Positions 53,422-62,867 of a DNA stretch of 64,000 bases are shown piece by piece. This stretch comes from Pseudomonas sp. AL03 (GTDB taxonomy: Bacteria; Pseudomonadota; Gammaproteobacteria; Pseudomonadales; Pseudomonadaceae): assembly GCF_029960815.1 (NCBI RefSeq), contig NZ_JASBRE010000007.1:62001-126000 (forward strand), read 5' to 3'. The notes below the pieces were generated by a model. The model was not told where the DNA came from, did not search any database, and saw nothing but the letters and a program-made list of their open reading frames with translations. The position numbers and the translations under genes are program-made. Positions within the stretch are counted from its first letter, which is position 1, and each line of letters opens with the position of its first letter.

Positions 53422-54176
53422 TAAACCCGGGCCCCAGCCTCGACCTGCTCGCTCGTTTTACCGAAGCGGCGCTGGCGAGAAGCAAAATCGGCCAGCGCAT
53501 TACGCATGGCATCGTGTTTGAAGTCCGGCCAGAACAGGTCGGAGAAGTACAACTCGGCGTAAGCCAGTTGCCACAGCAGAAAGTTACTGATGCGGTGCTC
53601 GCCACCGGTACGGATGCACAAGTCCGGCAACGGCAAATCGCCGGTCGCCAGACAGGTTTGCAACAGTTCCGGTGTGATGTCTTCCGGACGCAGGTGTCCG
53701 GCCTGAACTTCCCGCGCCAGACGCTGTGCGGCCTGCGCGATGTCCCACTGACCGCCGTAGTTGGCGGCGATCTGTAGAACGAAGCGATTGGCGCCCGCCG
53801 TCATTGCTTCAGCTTCACGCATGGCAGCTTGAAGCTCTGGATGAAAGCGCGAACGGTCGCCAATGATGCGCAAACTGATGTTGTTTTCGTTCAGGCGCTT
53901 GGCTTCGCGGCGCAATGCCTTGAAGAACAGATCCATCAAGGCACTGACCTCGTCAGCCGGGCGCTGCCAGTTCTCGCTGGAGAAGGCGAACAGGGTCAAT
54001 ACTTCGACCTTGGCCTCGAAACACACCTCGATCACCGCACGAACTGCATCCACACCCGCTTTATGACCGGCGACACCCGGCATAAAGCGCTTTTTCGCCC
54101 AGCGATTATTACCATCCATGATGATCGCGACATGGCGCGGCACCGCGGACGGCGCAACCTGCTTGGTCTTTTCCAT
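53421..54176 (-). CDS. uppS: Undecaprenyl diphosphate synthase
   Basis: UppS (IspU) builds the C55 lipid carrier for peptidoglycan and O-antigen from farnesyl diphosphate. The 251-residue product has the catalytic start VAIIMDGNNRWAKKRFMPGV with the active Asp, and the C-terminal motif LPDLCIRTGGEHRISNFLLW. It lies 12 bases after frr and is coupled to cdsA. Confidence 0.95.
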   Translation of the reverse strand: MEKTKQVAPSAVPRHVAIIMDGNNRWAKKRFMPGVAGHKAGVDAVRAVIEVCFEAKVEVLTLFAFSSENWQRPADEVSALMDLFFKALRREAKRLNENNISLRIIGDRSRFHPELQAAMREAEAMTAGANRFVLQIAANYGGQWDIAQAAQRLAREVQAGHLRPEDITPELLQTCLATGDLPLPDLCIRTGGEHRISNFLLWQLAYAELYFSDLFWPDFKHDAMRNALADFASRQRRFGKTSEQVEAGARV

Positions 54177-54188
54177 GAAACGCGACCC

Positions 54189-54746
54189 TTATACGGCCAT
54201 CAGGTCCGCTTCTTTTGCCTTGGTGGCGGTGTCGATATCCGCCTCGGCCTTGTCGGTCAGCTTCTGGATATCCGCAGCGGCACGACGCTCTTCGTCTTCG
54301 CTGATTTCCTTGTCCTTGACCAGTTTCTTCAGCTCGCCCAAGGCATCGCGGCGGATGTTACGCACGGCCACGCGAGCGTCTTCAGCGGCGCTACGCGCCT
54401 GCTTGGTGAAGCCTTTGCGGGTTTCTTCGGTCAGCGCCGGCATGGAAATCAGCAGCAACTCACCCAGGTTGGTCGGGTTGAGGTTCAGACCAGCGCTCTG
54501 GATCGCCTTGTCGACCGCGGCGAGCATGTTGCGCTCGAACGCCACGACTTGCAGGGTGCGGGAGTCTTTTACGGTGATGTTTGCAACCTGGGTGATGGAG
54601 GTGTCGGCGCCGTAATACGGCACCATCACGCTGCCCAAAATGCTCGGGTGCGCCTTGCCAGTGCGAATCTGGCCAAATGCATGGTTCAGAGAATCCAGGG
54701 ATTTCTGCATGCGCTCTTGAGCGTCTTTCTTGATTTCGTTGATCAT
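54189..54746 (-). CDS. frr: Ribosome recycling factor
   Basis: Frr splits post-termination ribosomes with EF-G. The 185-residue product begins [20 protein letters not shown] and has the conserved [10 protein letters not shown] segment near residue 30 and [20 protein letters not shown] near the C-terminus. It overlaps pyrH as ATGA. Confidence 0.97.
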   Translation of the reverse strand: MINEIKKDAQERMQKSLDSLNHAFGQIRTGKAHPSILGSVMVPYYGADTSITQVANITVKDSRTLQVVAFERNMLAAVDKAIQSAGLNLNPTNLGELLLISMPALTEETRKGFTKQARSAAEDARVAVRNIRRDALGELKKLVKDKEISEDEERRAAADIQKLTDKAEADIDTATKAKEADLMAV

Positions 54747-55486
54747 TGTTGGCCTTCCTCGATCAGGGTCCCTTCAGCGCCGCCATGCACGATGTTCAGC
54801 AGGGCGCCGGGCTTGTTCATGTTAAATACGCGCAACGGCATCTTGTGGTCGCGGCACAGGCAAATGGCGGTCAGATCCATCACGCCCAACTTGCGATCCA
54901 GCACTTCATCGTAAGTCAGATGATCGAACTTCTCGGCATGCGGGTCTTTGAATGGGTCAGCGGTGTAGACGCCATCGACCTTGGTCGCCTTGAGCACGAC
55001 ATCGGCATCGATTTCGATTGCACGCAGACACGCTGCCGAATCCGTGGTGAAGAACGGATTGCCAGTACCGGCCGCGAAAATCACGACTTCCTTGGCGTTC
55101 AGGTGGCGCATGGCTTTGCGGCGATCATAGTGATCCGTCACGCCAACCATGGAAATGGCCGACATCACGATGGCCGAGATATTGGCACGCTCCAGCGCAT
55201 CGCGCATGGCCAGGGCGTTCATCACAGTGGCCAGCATGCCCATGTGATCGCCAGTGACGCGATCCATGCCGGCCGCGCTCAGTGCCGCACCGCGGAACAG
55301 GTTACCGCCACCGATCACCAGACCGACCTGAACACCGATGCCGACCAATTGACCGACTTCCAGCGCCATGCGATCCAGAACTTTCGGATCGATCCCGAAC
55401 TCTTCCGAGCCCATCAGGGCCTCGCCGCTAAGCTTGAGTAGAATGCGTTTATAGCGAGCCTGATAACCACTGCCCTGCTGAGCCAT
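54743..55486 (-). CDS. pyrH: UMP kinase
   Basis: PyrH phosphorylates UMP to UDP; with PyrG in this window it feeds CTP synthesis. The 247-residue product has [14 protein letters not shown] near residue 14, [12 protein letters not shown] near residue 56 and the conserved [19 protein letters not shown]. It starts about 208 bases downstream of tsf, with a terminator between them. Confidence 0.97.
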   Translation of the reverse strand: MAQQGSGYQARYKRILLKLSGEALMGSEEFGIDPKVLDRMALEVGQLVGIGVQVGLVIGGGNLFRGAALSAAGMDRVTGDHMGMLATVMNALAMRDALERANISAIVMSAISMVGVTDHYDRRKAMRHLNAKEVVIFAAGTGNPFFTTDSAACLRAIEIDADVVLKATKVDGVYTADPFKDPHAEKFDHLTYDEVLDRKLGVMDLTAICLCRDHKMPLRVFNMNKPGALLNIVHGGAEGTLIEEGQQ

Positions 55487-55636
55487 TGCGAATCTCTCCT
55501 GCGGCGTATTTTAAAAATTCTGCGAGCTGTTTACAGCTGGCGTTCACTCTAGCTTGGCACTGCTTCAGCGCCATCGGAACATGGCTTTGTAAGCCAGTTC
55601 CAAAAGGAAACCAATTAAAAATTGGTACCCCATCTG

Positions 55637-55671
55637 AAAAGAGGCTGCGCGCGTAAGCGGGCAGCCTCTTC
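55637..55671 (-). terminator. Intrinsic terminator of tsf
   Basis: AAGAGGCTGC (55639-55648) and GCAGCCTCTT (55661-55670) form a 10-bp perfect stem on the minus strand with a short TTTT following. It lies about 25 bases past the tsf stop and upstream of pyrH. A second small palindrome ACCAATT/AATTGGT lies at 55610-55626. Confidence 0.75.
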
Positions 55672-55694
55672 AGGGCGACAGTTAAAAAACCGTC

Positions 55695-56558
55695 TTACTT
55701 CTTGCTGGCAGCCAGCTGAGCCGCAACTTCTTCAGCGAAGTTGTCTACTGGCTTCTCGATGCCTTCGCCCACTTGGAAACGGGTGAAGGAAACGATTTCA
55801 GCGCCGCCTTTCTTGGCCAGGTCACCAACGGTCACTTCAGGGTTCTTGACGAACTGCTGGTTGACCAGGCTGGCTTCGGCCAGGAACTTGCTGATACGAC
55901 CGGCAACCATTTTTTCAACGATTTCGGCTGGTTTGCCTTTGATCTTGTCTTCGTTGAGGCTCATGAACACAGCTTTTTCGCGTTCGATGGCTTCAGCGGA
56001 AACTTGCGATGGCAGCAGGAACTCAGGGTTGCTGGCGGCTACGTGCATCGCGATGTCTTTGGCCAGTTCAACGTCGCCGCCTTTGAGGGCTACAACAACG
56101 CCGATCTTGTTGCCGTGCAGATAAGAACCTACAACGTCGCCTTCGATACGAGCCAGGCGGCGAATGTTGACGTTCTCGCCTACTTTACCAACCAGTGTTT
56201 CGCGAGCCGGCTCTTGAGCGGCGATCAGCGGAGCTGCGTCGGTCAGTTTGTCGGCGAAGGCTTTTTCTACGCTGGCAGCAACGAAGGCTTTAAAGTCGTC
56301 TTGCAGAGCCAGGAAGTCGGTTTGCGAGTTAACTTCAATGATGACAGCAGCTTTGCCGTCTTCCTTGATGCTGATCGCGCCTTCAGCGGCAACGTTGCCA
56401 GCTTTCTTGGCAGCTTTGATGGCGCCGGAAGCACGCATGTCATCAATGGCTTTCTCGATGTCGCCGCCAGCCTTGGTTAAGGCTTTTTTGCAATCCATCA
56501 TGCCTTCGCCAGTACGCTCACGCAGTTCTTTGACCAACGCTGCAGTAATCTCTGCCAT
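55695..56558 (-). CDS. tsf: Elongation factor Ts
   Basis: EF-Ts exchanges GDP for GTP on EF-Tu. The 287-residue protein begins [20 protein letters not shown] and has the conserved [20 protein letters not shown] and [11 protein letters not shown]-like segments. The ATG at 56558 is the family start. It follows rpsB with an attenuator-like hairpin between them. Confidence 0.97.
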   Translation of the reverse strand: MAEITAALVKELRERTGEGMMDCKKALTKAGGDIEKAIDDMRASGAIKAAKKAGNVAAEGAISIKEDGKAAVIIEVNSQTDFLALQDDFKAFVAASVEKAFADKLTDAAPLIAAQEPARETLVGKVGENVNIRRLARIEGDVVGSYLHGNKIGVVVALKGGDVELAKDIAMHVAASNPEFLLPSQVSAEAIEREKAVFMSLNEDKIKGKPAEIVEKMVAGRISKFLAEASLVNQQFVKNPEVTVGDLAKKGGAEIVSFTRFQVGEGIEKPVDNFAEEVAAQLAASKK

Positions 56559-56695
56559 TTCAAAAATCCTCTTGGGTAGGTTTTCAACCATTCCACCCGA
56601 TCGAACGGGCGATCAATTCTTCCCGAACCACCCTTGCTGGCTGCTGCAGGCTACAAAGGCTGTAACTGCGCCGCCGACAAACGGTTTTCGAGGTG

Positions 56696-56724
56696 GCAAA
56701 AAGGGGGCCAAGCCCCCTTTTTGC
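56696..56724 (-). terminator. Attenuator-like terminator between rpsB and tsf
   Basis: GCAAAAAGGGGGC and GCCCCCTTTTTGC form a near-perfect long stem with a tiny loop, 26 bases past the rpsB stop. Partial termination here would keep S2 message above EF-Ts message, as is known for the E. coli rpsB-tsf operon. Confidence 0.82.
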
Positions 56725-56750
56725 TTACTGAGTTAACGCCAGGGCGTCAA

Positions 56751-57488
56751 TTACTCAGCGGCTGCTACCGGAGCTTCTTCAATGAACTGCTCGGTGCCGC
56801 CAGCAACGTGGTTGCGACCGCGGATTACAGCGTCAGCCATCGAACCCATGTACAGCTGGATAGCGCGGATTGCGTCATCGTTGCCTGGGATGATGTAGTC
56901 AACGCCTTCCGGGCTGCTGTTGGTATCGACTACGCCGATAACCGGGATGCCCAGCTTGTTGGCTTCGGTGATCGCGATGCGCTCGTGATCAACGTCGATA
57001 ACGAACAGTGCGTCTGGCAGACCGCCCATGTCCTTGATACCACCCAGGGAACGATCGAGCTTCTCAAGATCGCGAGTGCGCATCAGCGCTTCTTTCTTGG
57101 TCAGCTTGGTGAAAGTACCGTCTTCGGCTTGCACTTCAAGGTCACGCAGACGCTTGATGGAAGCACGGATGGTTTTGAAGTTGGTCAGCATGCCGCCCAA
57201 CCAGCGGTGATCGACGTACGGCGAACCGCAACGTGCTGCTTCTTCAGCAACGATCTTGCCAGCGGAACGCTTGGTGCCGACGAACAGAATCTTGTTTTTG
57301 CCCTGGGCCAGACGCTCTACGAAAGTCAGCGCTTCGTTGAACATTGGCAGGGTTTTTTCAAGGTTGATGATGTGGATCTTGTTACGCGCACCGAAAATGT
57401 ATTTACCCATTTTCGGGTTCCAGTAACGGGTCTGGTGACCGAAGTGCACACCGGCCTTCAGCATATCGCGCATGTTGACTTGGGACAT
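56751..57488 (-). CDS. rpsB: 30S ribosomal protein S2
   Basis: S2 joins the 30S subunit late and is needed for S1 binding. The 245-residue product begins [20 protein letters not shown] and contains the signature [16 protein letters not shown] and [26 protein letters not shown] lies upstream of the ATG. It is divergent from map. Confidence 0.98.
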   Translation of the reverse strand: MSQVNMRDMLKAGVHFGHQTRYWNPKMGKYIFGARNKIHIINLEKTLPMFNEALTFVERLAQGKNKILFVGTKRSAGKIVAEEAARCGSPYVDHRWLGGMLTNFKTIRASIKRLRDLEVQAEDGTFTKLTKKEALMRTRDLEKLDRSLGGIKDMGGLPDALFVIDVDHERIAITEANKLGIPVIGVVDTNSSPEGVDYIIPGNDDAIRAIQLYMGSMADAVIRGRNHVAGGTEQFIEEAPVAAAE

Positions 57489-57633
57489 GATAGTTCCTTA
57501 ATAAGTCGGGTTTGGCCTCCACGTATCCCAATGACCAACCAGCAGCATCAGCTGAAGGCACCCAGGTCATCGTGTCGACACGTGTGTGGATTTAGGCTTT
57601 TCAGGGGATCCCCGGAAAGCGGCGCATTTTATA
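57489..57633 (-). promoter_or_regulatory. rpsB promoter and leader, possible S2 autoregulatory site
   Basis: TATAAAAT (57626-57633, minus strand) preceded by TGTGA resembles an extended -10 box and gives a leader of about 130 bases. The leader contains GGGATACGTGGAGGCC at 57514-57529, a string I associate with the conserved proteobacterial rpsB leader bound by S2; that link is from memory. No good -35 box was seen. Confidence 0.5.
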
Positions 57634-57773
57634 TCACAAGGCTGAAAAAAACGGAACCCGGATTGTTAAATCCTGGCGCCTGCCTTGGTTCCGCCCCTTG
57701 GAATCCTCCAAGGATGCGCCATTCTATAAGGAGAAGCGATGCACAGAGGCTCAGATTTACGCTGCTCGTCTGT

Positions 57774-57779
57774 TAGAAT
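57774..57779 (+). promoter_or_regulatory. Probable -10 box of map promoter
   Basis: TAGAAT in CTGTTAGAATC lies about 83 bases before the map start and matches the string before fdxA at 21714-21724. The -35 region is weak. Confidence 0.4.
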
Positions 57780-57861
57780 CGCGTTTTTCAGGGCCGTGAA
57801 GACCGATCGCGAAACGCCCATTTCGTTTTAGAAAGCGCCATCGAGCGCAGAGAGAGCCTGT

Positions 57862-58644
57862 ATGACCGTCACCCTCAAAACCCCCGAGGACATCGCAAAA
57901 ATGCGTATCGCCGGCAAACTGGCCGCCGATGTGCTGGAAATGATTGCCGAACATGTCAAGCCGGGCATCACCACCGAAGAACTGGACCGCCTCTGCCACG
58001 ACTACATCGTCAACGAGCAGAAAGCCATCCCTGCCCCGCTCAACTACAAGGGCTTCCCGAAGTCGATCTGCACCTCGATCAATCACGTGGTCTGCCACGG
58101 TATTCCGAACGAGAAGCCATTGAAGGATGGCGATACGCTGAACATCGACGTCACCGTCATCAAGGACGGCTACCACGGCGACACCAGCCGCATGTTCCAC
58201 GTCGGCACCGTCCCGGTCTGGGCCGAGCGCCTGTCGCATGTGACTCAGGAATGCATGTACAAGGCCATCGAAATCGTCAAACCCGGCTGCCGCTTGGGCG
58301 ACATCGGTGAAGTCATTCAGAAGCACGCTGAAAAGAACGGTTTTTCCGTGGTTCGCGAATTCTGCGGTCATGGCATCGGCAAGGTGTTCCACGAAGAGCC
58401 GCAGATCCTGCACTACGGACGCGCCGGCACCGGCATGGAACTGAAAGCCGGCATGACGTTCACCATCGAGCCGATGATCAACCAGGGCAAGGCCGACACT
58501 AAGGTCTTGGGCGACGGCTGGACCGCGATCACCAAGGACCGCAAGCTGTCGGCACAGTGGGAGCACACCCTGCTGGTGACCGACACCGGTTACGAGATCT
58601 TCACCCTGCGCGCCGACGACACCATCGCGCGCGTTTCGGCCTGA
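57862..58644 (+). CDS. map: Methionine aminopeptidase, type I
   Basis: Map removes the initiator methionine from new proteins. The 260-residue enzyme shows the five metal ligands: Asp in [10 protein letters not shown] and GDTSRM, His in [15 protein letters not shown], and Glu in TIEPMINQG and WEHTLLVT. It is divergent from rpsB, so translation genes flank a shared regulatory gap, and lies 46 bases before glnD. Confidence 0.97.
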   Translation: MTVTLKTPEDIAKMRIAGKLAADVLEMIAEHVKPGITTEELDRLCHDYIVNEQKAIPAPLNYKGFPKSICTSINHVVCHGIPNEKPLKDGDTLNIDVTVIKDGYHGDTSRMFHVGTVPVWAERLSHVTQECMYKAIEIVKPGCRLGDIGEVIQKHAEKNGFSVVREFCGHGIGKVFHEEPQILHYGRAGTGMELKAGMTFTIEPMINQGKADTKVLGDGWTAITKDRKLSAQWEHTLLVTDTGYEIFTLRADDTIARVSA

Positions 58645-58690
58645 TCCGAGCCGCGCAGCTCCTCAGCCTTATAGACAGGAAAGCCAATCG

Positions 58691-61393
58691 ATGCCGCAGG
58701 TGGATCCCGAACTCTTCGACCGAGGCCAGTTCCAGGCTGAACTGGCCCTGAAGGCTAGCCCGATCGCGGCCTTCAAGAAGGCGATTCGCCAGGCCCGCGA
58801 GGTGCTCGACGAGCGCTTCCGCAGCGGCCGCGACATTCGCCGGTTGATCGAGGATCGCGCCTGGTTCGTCGATAACATCCTGCAAAAAGCCTGGGAACAG
58901 TTTAACTGGAGCGAAGACGCCGACATTGCACTGGTCGCGGTCGGCGGCTACGGTCGCGGTGAGTTGCACCCTTATTCCGACATCGACTTGCTGATCCTGC
59001 TGGACAGCGCCGATCACGAAATTTTCCGTGATTCCATCGAGCGTTTTCTGACGCTGTTGTGGGACATCGGCCTTGAAGTAGGTCAGAGCGTTCGCTCGGT
59101 GGACGAATGCGTCCAGGAGGCCCGCGCCGACCTGACGGTAGTCACTAACCTGATGGAAAGCCGCACCATCTGCGGCCCCGAGCGCCTGCGCCAACGTATG
59201 CTCGACGTCACTAGCACCGCGCACATGTGGCCGAGCAAGGACTTCTTCCTGGCCAAACGCGCCGAACAGAAGGCCCGTCACCACAAGTACAACGACACCG
59301 AATACAACCTGGAACCCAACGTCAAAGGCTCGCCTGGCGGCCTACGGGATATTCAGACGATTCTCTGGGTGGCCCGTCGTGAATACGGCACCCTGAACCT
59401 GCGGGCCCTGGCCGGCGAAGGTTTCCTGGTCGAGAGCGAAAACGCCCTCCTGGCCTCCTCCCAGGAATTCCTTTGGAAGGTTCGTTACGCCCTGCACATG
59501 CTCGCCGGCCGTTCCGAAGACCGCTTGCTGTTTGATCACCAGCGCACCATTGCCGGGCTGCTGGGTTTCAAAGGCGATGACGCCAAGCAAGCCATCGAAA
59601 ACTTCATGCAGCAGTATTACCGGGTGGTCATGAGCATTGCCCAGCTCAGCGACCTGATCATCCAGCATTTCGAGGAAGTCATCCTCGCGCCGGAGGACGA
59701 AGCGCCGCCGCAGCCGATCAACTCGCGATTCCAACTGCACGACGGTTACATCGAGGCACGCAACGACAATGTGTTCCGACGCACACCGTTCGCCATGCTG
59801 GAAATCTTCGTACTGATGGCCCAGCAGCCTGAAATCAAAGGCGTGCGCGCCGATACCATTCGCCTGCTGCGAGAAAATCGCCACCTGATCGATGACGACT
59901 TCCGCAACGACATCCGCAATACCAGCCTGTTTATCGAGCTGTTCAAGTGCAAGATCGGCATCCACCGCAACCTGCGACGAATGAACCGTTACGGCATCCT
60001 TGGGCGCTACTTGCCGGAGTTTGGCTTTATTGTCGGGCAGATGCAGCACGATCTGTTTCACATCTATACGGTCGATGCTCACACCCTGAACCTGATCAAA
60101 CATCTGCGTAAGTTGCAGTACACCCAGGTGTCGGAAAAATTCCCGCTGGCCAGCAAGCTCATGGGCAAACTGCCCAAACCCGAGCTGATCTACCTGGCCG
60201 GCCTGTACCACGACATCGGCAAGGGCCGGCATGGTGATCACTCGGAAATCGGTGCAGTGGATGCCGAAGCCTTTTGCCAGCGCCATCAGTTGCCGGTGTG
60301 GGACAGCCGCCTGATCGTCTGGCTGGTGCAGAACCATTTGGTGATGTCGACCACTGCCCAGCGCAAGGACTTGTCCGACCCGCAGGTGATCCACGATTTC
60401 GCGCAGATCGTCGGCGACGAAACCCACCTCGATTATCTGTACGTGCTGACCGTCGCCGACATCAACGCCACCAACCCGACGCTGTGGAACTCCTGGCGGG
60501 CCAGTCTTTTGCGCCAGCTCTACACCGAGACCAAGCGTGCCTTGCGCCGAGGCCTGGAAAACCCGGTGGACCGCGAAGAGCAGATTCGCCAGACCCAGAG
60601 CGCCGCACTGGACATTCTGGTGCGCGGCGGTACCGATCCGGACGACGTCGAGCAGTTGTGGGCGCAATTGGGCGATGACTACTTCCTGCGCCACACTGCC
60701 GGCGACGTGGCCTGGCACAGTGACGCGATCCTCCAGCAGCCGGCCGACGGCGGGCCGCTGGTGCTGATCAAGGAAACCACCCAGCGCGAATTCGAAGGCG
60801 GCACCCAGATCTTCATTTACGCACCGGACCAGCACGACTTCTTCGCTGTGACCGTGGCCGCGATGGACCAGCTCAACCTGAACATTCACGACGCCCGGGT
60901 CATCACCTCCAGCAGCCAGTTCACCCTCGACACGTACATCGTGCTCGACACCGACGGCGACTCGATTGGGGACAACCCGGCACGGGTCAAGCAAATCCGC
61001 GAAGGCCTGACCGATGCCCTGCGCAACCCGGACGATTACCCGACGATCATCCAGCGTCGGGTGCCGCGCCAGCTCAAGCATTTCGCGTTTGCGCCACAGG
61101 TGACGATCCACAACGACGCCCAGCGCCAGGTGACGGTGCTGGAGCTCAGCGCCCCGGATCGCCCCGGCCTGTTGGCGCGGATCGGCACAATCTTCCTGGA
61201 GTTCGACCTGTCGCTGCAAAACGCCAAGATCGCGACCCTCGGCGAACGCGTGGAAGACGTGTTCTTTATTACCGACGCGAACAACCAGCCGCTGTCCGAC
61301 CCGCTGCTGTGCAGCCGCTTGCAGGATGCGATCGTCAAACAGCTCAGCGTCAGCCACGAACCCGATATCAAACTGTCGCACATCAGCATCTAG
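58691..61393 (+). CDS. glnD: PII uridylyltransferase / uridylyl-removing enzyme GlnD
   Basis: GlnD senses glutamine and adds or removes UMP on PII, controlling nitrogen assimilation. The 900-residue protein has a nucleotidyltransferase motif ([20 protein letters not shown]) near residue 85, an HD hydrolase domain ([20 protein letters not shown]) near residue 505, and two C-terminal ACT domains (about residues 700 and 815, the second opening [16 protein letters not shown]). Complete; AGGAAAG lies before ATG 58691. Confidence 0.97.
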   Translation: MPQVDPELFDRGQFQAELALKASPIAAFKKAIRQAREVLDERFRSGRDIRRLIEDRAWFVDNILQKAWEQFNWSEDADIALVAVGGYGRGELHPYSDIDLLILLDSADHEIFRDSIERFLTLLWDIGLEVGQSVRSVDECVQEARADLTVVTNLMESRTICGPERLRQRMLDVTSTAHMWPSKDFFLAKRAEQKARHHKYNDTEYNLEPNVKGSPGGLRDIQTILWVARREYGTLNLRALAGEGFLVESENALLASSQEFLWKVRYALHMLAGRSEDRLLFDHQRTIAGLLGFKGDDAKQAIENFMQQYYRVVMSIAQLSDLIIQHFEEVILAPEDEAPPQPINSRFQLHDGYIEARNDNVFRRTPFAMLEIFVLMAQQPEIKGVRADTIRLLRENRHLIDDDFRNDIRNTSLFIELFKCKIGIHRNLRRMNRYGILGRYLPEFGFIVGQMQHDLFHIYTVDAHTLNLIKHLRKLQYTQVSEKFPLASKLMGKLPKPELIYLAGLYHDIGKGRHGDHSEIGAVDAEAFCQRHQLPVWDSRLIVWLVQNHLVMSTTAQRKDLSDPQVIHDFAQIVGDETHLDYLYVLTVADINATNPTLWNSWRASLLRQLYTETKRALRRGLENPVDREEQIRQTQSAALDILVRGGTDPDDVEQLWAQLGDDYFLRHTAGDVAWHSDAILQQPADGGPLVLIKETTQREFEGGTQIFIYAPDQHDFFAVTVAAMDQLNLNIHDARVITSSSQFTLDTYIVLDTDGDSIGDNPARVKQIREGLTDALRNPDDYPTIIQRRVPRQLKHFAFAPQVTIHNDAQRQVTVLELSAPDRPGLLARIGTIFLEFDLSLQNAKIATLGERVEDVFFITDANNQPLSDPLLCSRLQDAIVKQLSVSHEPDIKLSHISI

Positions 61394-61436
61394 CCGAGCG
61401 CCAGGATTCAGCCGCTTTGAACGAGACCCCGTACCG

Positions 61437-62636
61437 ATGAACAACGCTCTGACCCAATTGCAGCCCTACCCGTTCGAGAAACTTCGCGCCCTGCTCGGCA
61501 GCGTCACGCCAAACCCGGACAAACGCGCCATCGCACTGTCCATCGGCGAGCCGAAACACCGTTCGCCAAGCTTTGTCGCCGAAGCCCTGGCCAGCAATCT
61601 GGATCAGATGGCCGTGTACCCGACCACCCTCGGCATCCCGGCCCTGCGTGAAGCCATCGCTGCGTGGTGCGAACGTCGTTTCAGCGTTCCGAAGGGCTGG
61701 CTCGACCCGGCGCGCAATGTGCTGCCGGTCAACGGTACCCGTGAAGCGCTGTTCGCCTTCACCCAGACCGTGGTCAACCGTGGCGACGACGCCCTGGTGG
61801 TCAGCCCGAACCCGTTCTATCAGATCTACGAAGGCGCGGCATTCCTTGCCGGGGCCAAGCCGCATTACCTGCCGTGCCTGGACGAAAACGGCTTCAACCC
61901 GGATTTCGATGCGGTTTCGCCAGACATCTGGAAACGCTGCCAGATCCTGTTCCTGTGCTCGCCGGGCAACCCGACCGGCGCCTTGATCCCGGTTGAAACC
62001 CTGAAAAAGCTGATCGCCCTGGCCGACCAATACGACTTCGTGATCGCCGCCGACGAGTGCTACAGCGAACTGTACTTCGACGAACAAACCCCGCCGGCCG
62101 GCTTGCTTAGCGCCTGCGTGGAACTGGGCCGCAAAGACTTCAAGCGTTGCGTGGTGTTCCACAGCCTGTCCAAGCGCTCCAATTTGCCGGGCCTGCGCTC
62201 AGGCTTCGTGGCCGGTGATGCGGACATTCTCAAAGGCTTCCTGCTGTATCGCACTTATCACGGCTGCGCGATGCCGGTTCAGACCCAACTGGCCAGCGTC
62301 TCTGCGTGGAATGACGAAGTGCACGTGCGCGCCAACCGTGCGTTGTATCGCGAGAAATACGATGCGGTGCTGGAAATCCTCAGCCCGGTGATGGATGTGC
62401 AGCGCCCTGACGGTGGTTTCTACTTATGGCCGAGCATTGGCGGTGATGATGAAGCGTTTTGCCGCGACCTGTTTGTCGAAGAGCATGTGACGGTGGTGCC
62501 AGGATCTTATTTGTCCCGTGACGTCGACGGTGCCAACCCGGGTGCCGGTCGAGTACGCATGGCGCTGGTTGCGCCGCTGGCCGAATGTGTTGAAGCCGCA
62601 GAGCGAATTCGCGCATTCATACAGCGCCGCAATTAA
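61437..62636 (+). CDS. dapC: Succinyldiaminopimelate transaminase
   Basis: This PLP enzyme makes N-succinyl-diaminopimelate for lysine and peptidoglycan. The 399-residue protein has the class I/II aminotransferase pattern: the NPFYQIYEGAA region, the LCSPGNPTGALIP motif, and the PLP lysine in FHSLSKRSNLPGLRSGF. I chose the ATG at 61437 (MNNALTQLQPYPF); the longer frame overlaps glnD. A dapC following glnD is the standard Pseudomonas order. Confidence 0.92.
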   Translation: MNNALTQLQPYPFEKLRALLGSVTPNPDKRAIALSIGEPKHRSPSFVAEALASNLDQMAVYPTTLGIPALREAIAAWCERRFSVPKGWLDPARNVLPVNGTREALFAFTQTVVNRGDDALVVSPNPFYQIYEGAAFLAGAKPHYLPCLDENGFNPDFDAVSPDIWKRCQILFLCSPGNPTGALIPVETLKKLIALADQYDFVIAADECYSELYFDEQTPPAGLLSACVELGRKDFKRCVVFHSLSKRSNLPGLRSGFVAGDADILKGFLLYRTYHGCAMPVQTQLASVSAWNDEVHVRANRALYREKYDAVLEILSPVMDVQRPDGGFYLWPSIGGDDEAFCRDLFVEEHVTVVPGSYLSRDVDGANPGAGRVRMALVAPLAECVEAAERIRAFIQRRN

Positions 62637-62664
62637 CGCGGACCTGTAGATACTCTGTTCACGG

Positions 62665-62817
62665 TCAAGCATTCGCGAGATGTTTTTCGCTCAAAAGCTT
62701 GGCCGTATTAAATTCTTCTCCAGAGCGCATGAATAGCCGCTTCGCCGGTTTGCGCCAGGCGTCACGCACTTCATTGCGACGCTTGTCGTCCGGGCTTTTC
62801 TCATGACCACGCAGCAT
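62665..62817 (-). CDS. Possible small protein or gene remnant
   Basis: In the 231-base gap between dapC and the transporter, the minus strand reads 50 codons from ATG 62817: MLRGHEKSPDDKRRNEVRDA, then a Trp/Lys/Arg-rich stretch ending SEKHLANA. Codon choice and the charged, helix-like sequence look coding, but there is no ribosome-binding site. The same frame is open a further 11 codons upstream without an ATG. I do not recognise it; it could be the 3' end of a lost gene. Confidence 0.35.
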   Translation of the reverse strand: MLRGHEKSPDDKRRNEVRDAWRKPAKRLFMRSGEEFNTAKLLSEKHLANA

Positions 62818-62867
62818 CAACGGCAAGGCACAAGGCCCGAACCCGCGGCATTAAGATGAATCATCAA

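Noticed and set aside
59342-61444. 700-codon minus-strand open frame opposite glnD
   Set aside because: Antisense shadow produced by codon bias in glnD; the plus-strand product has all GlnD domains.
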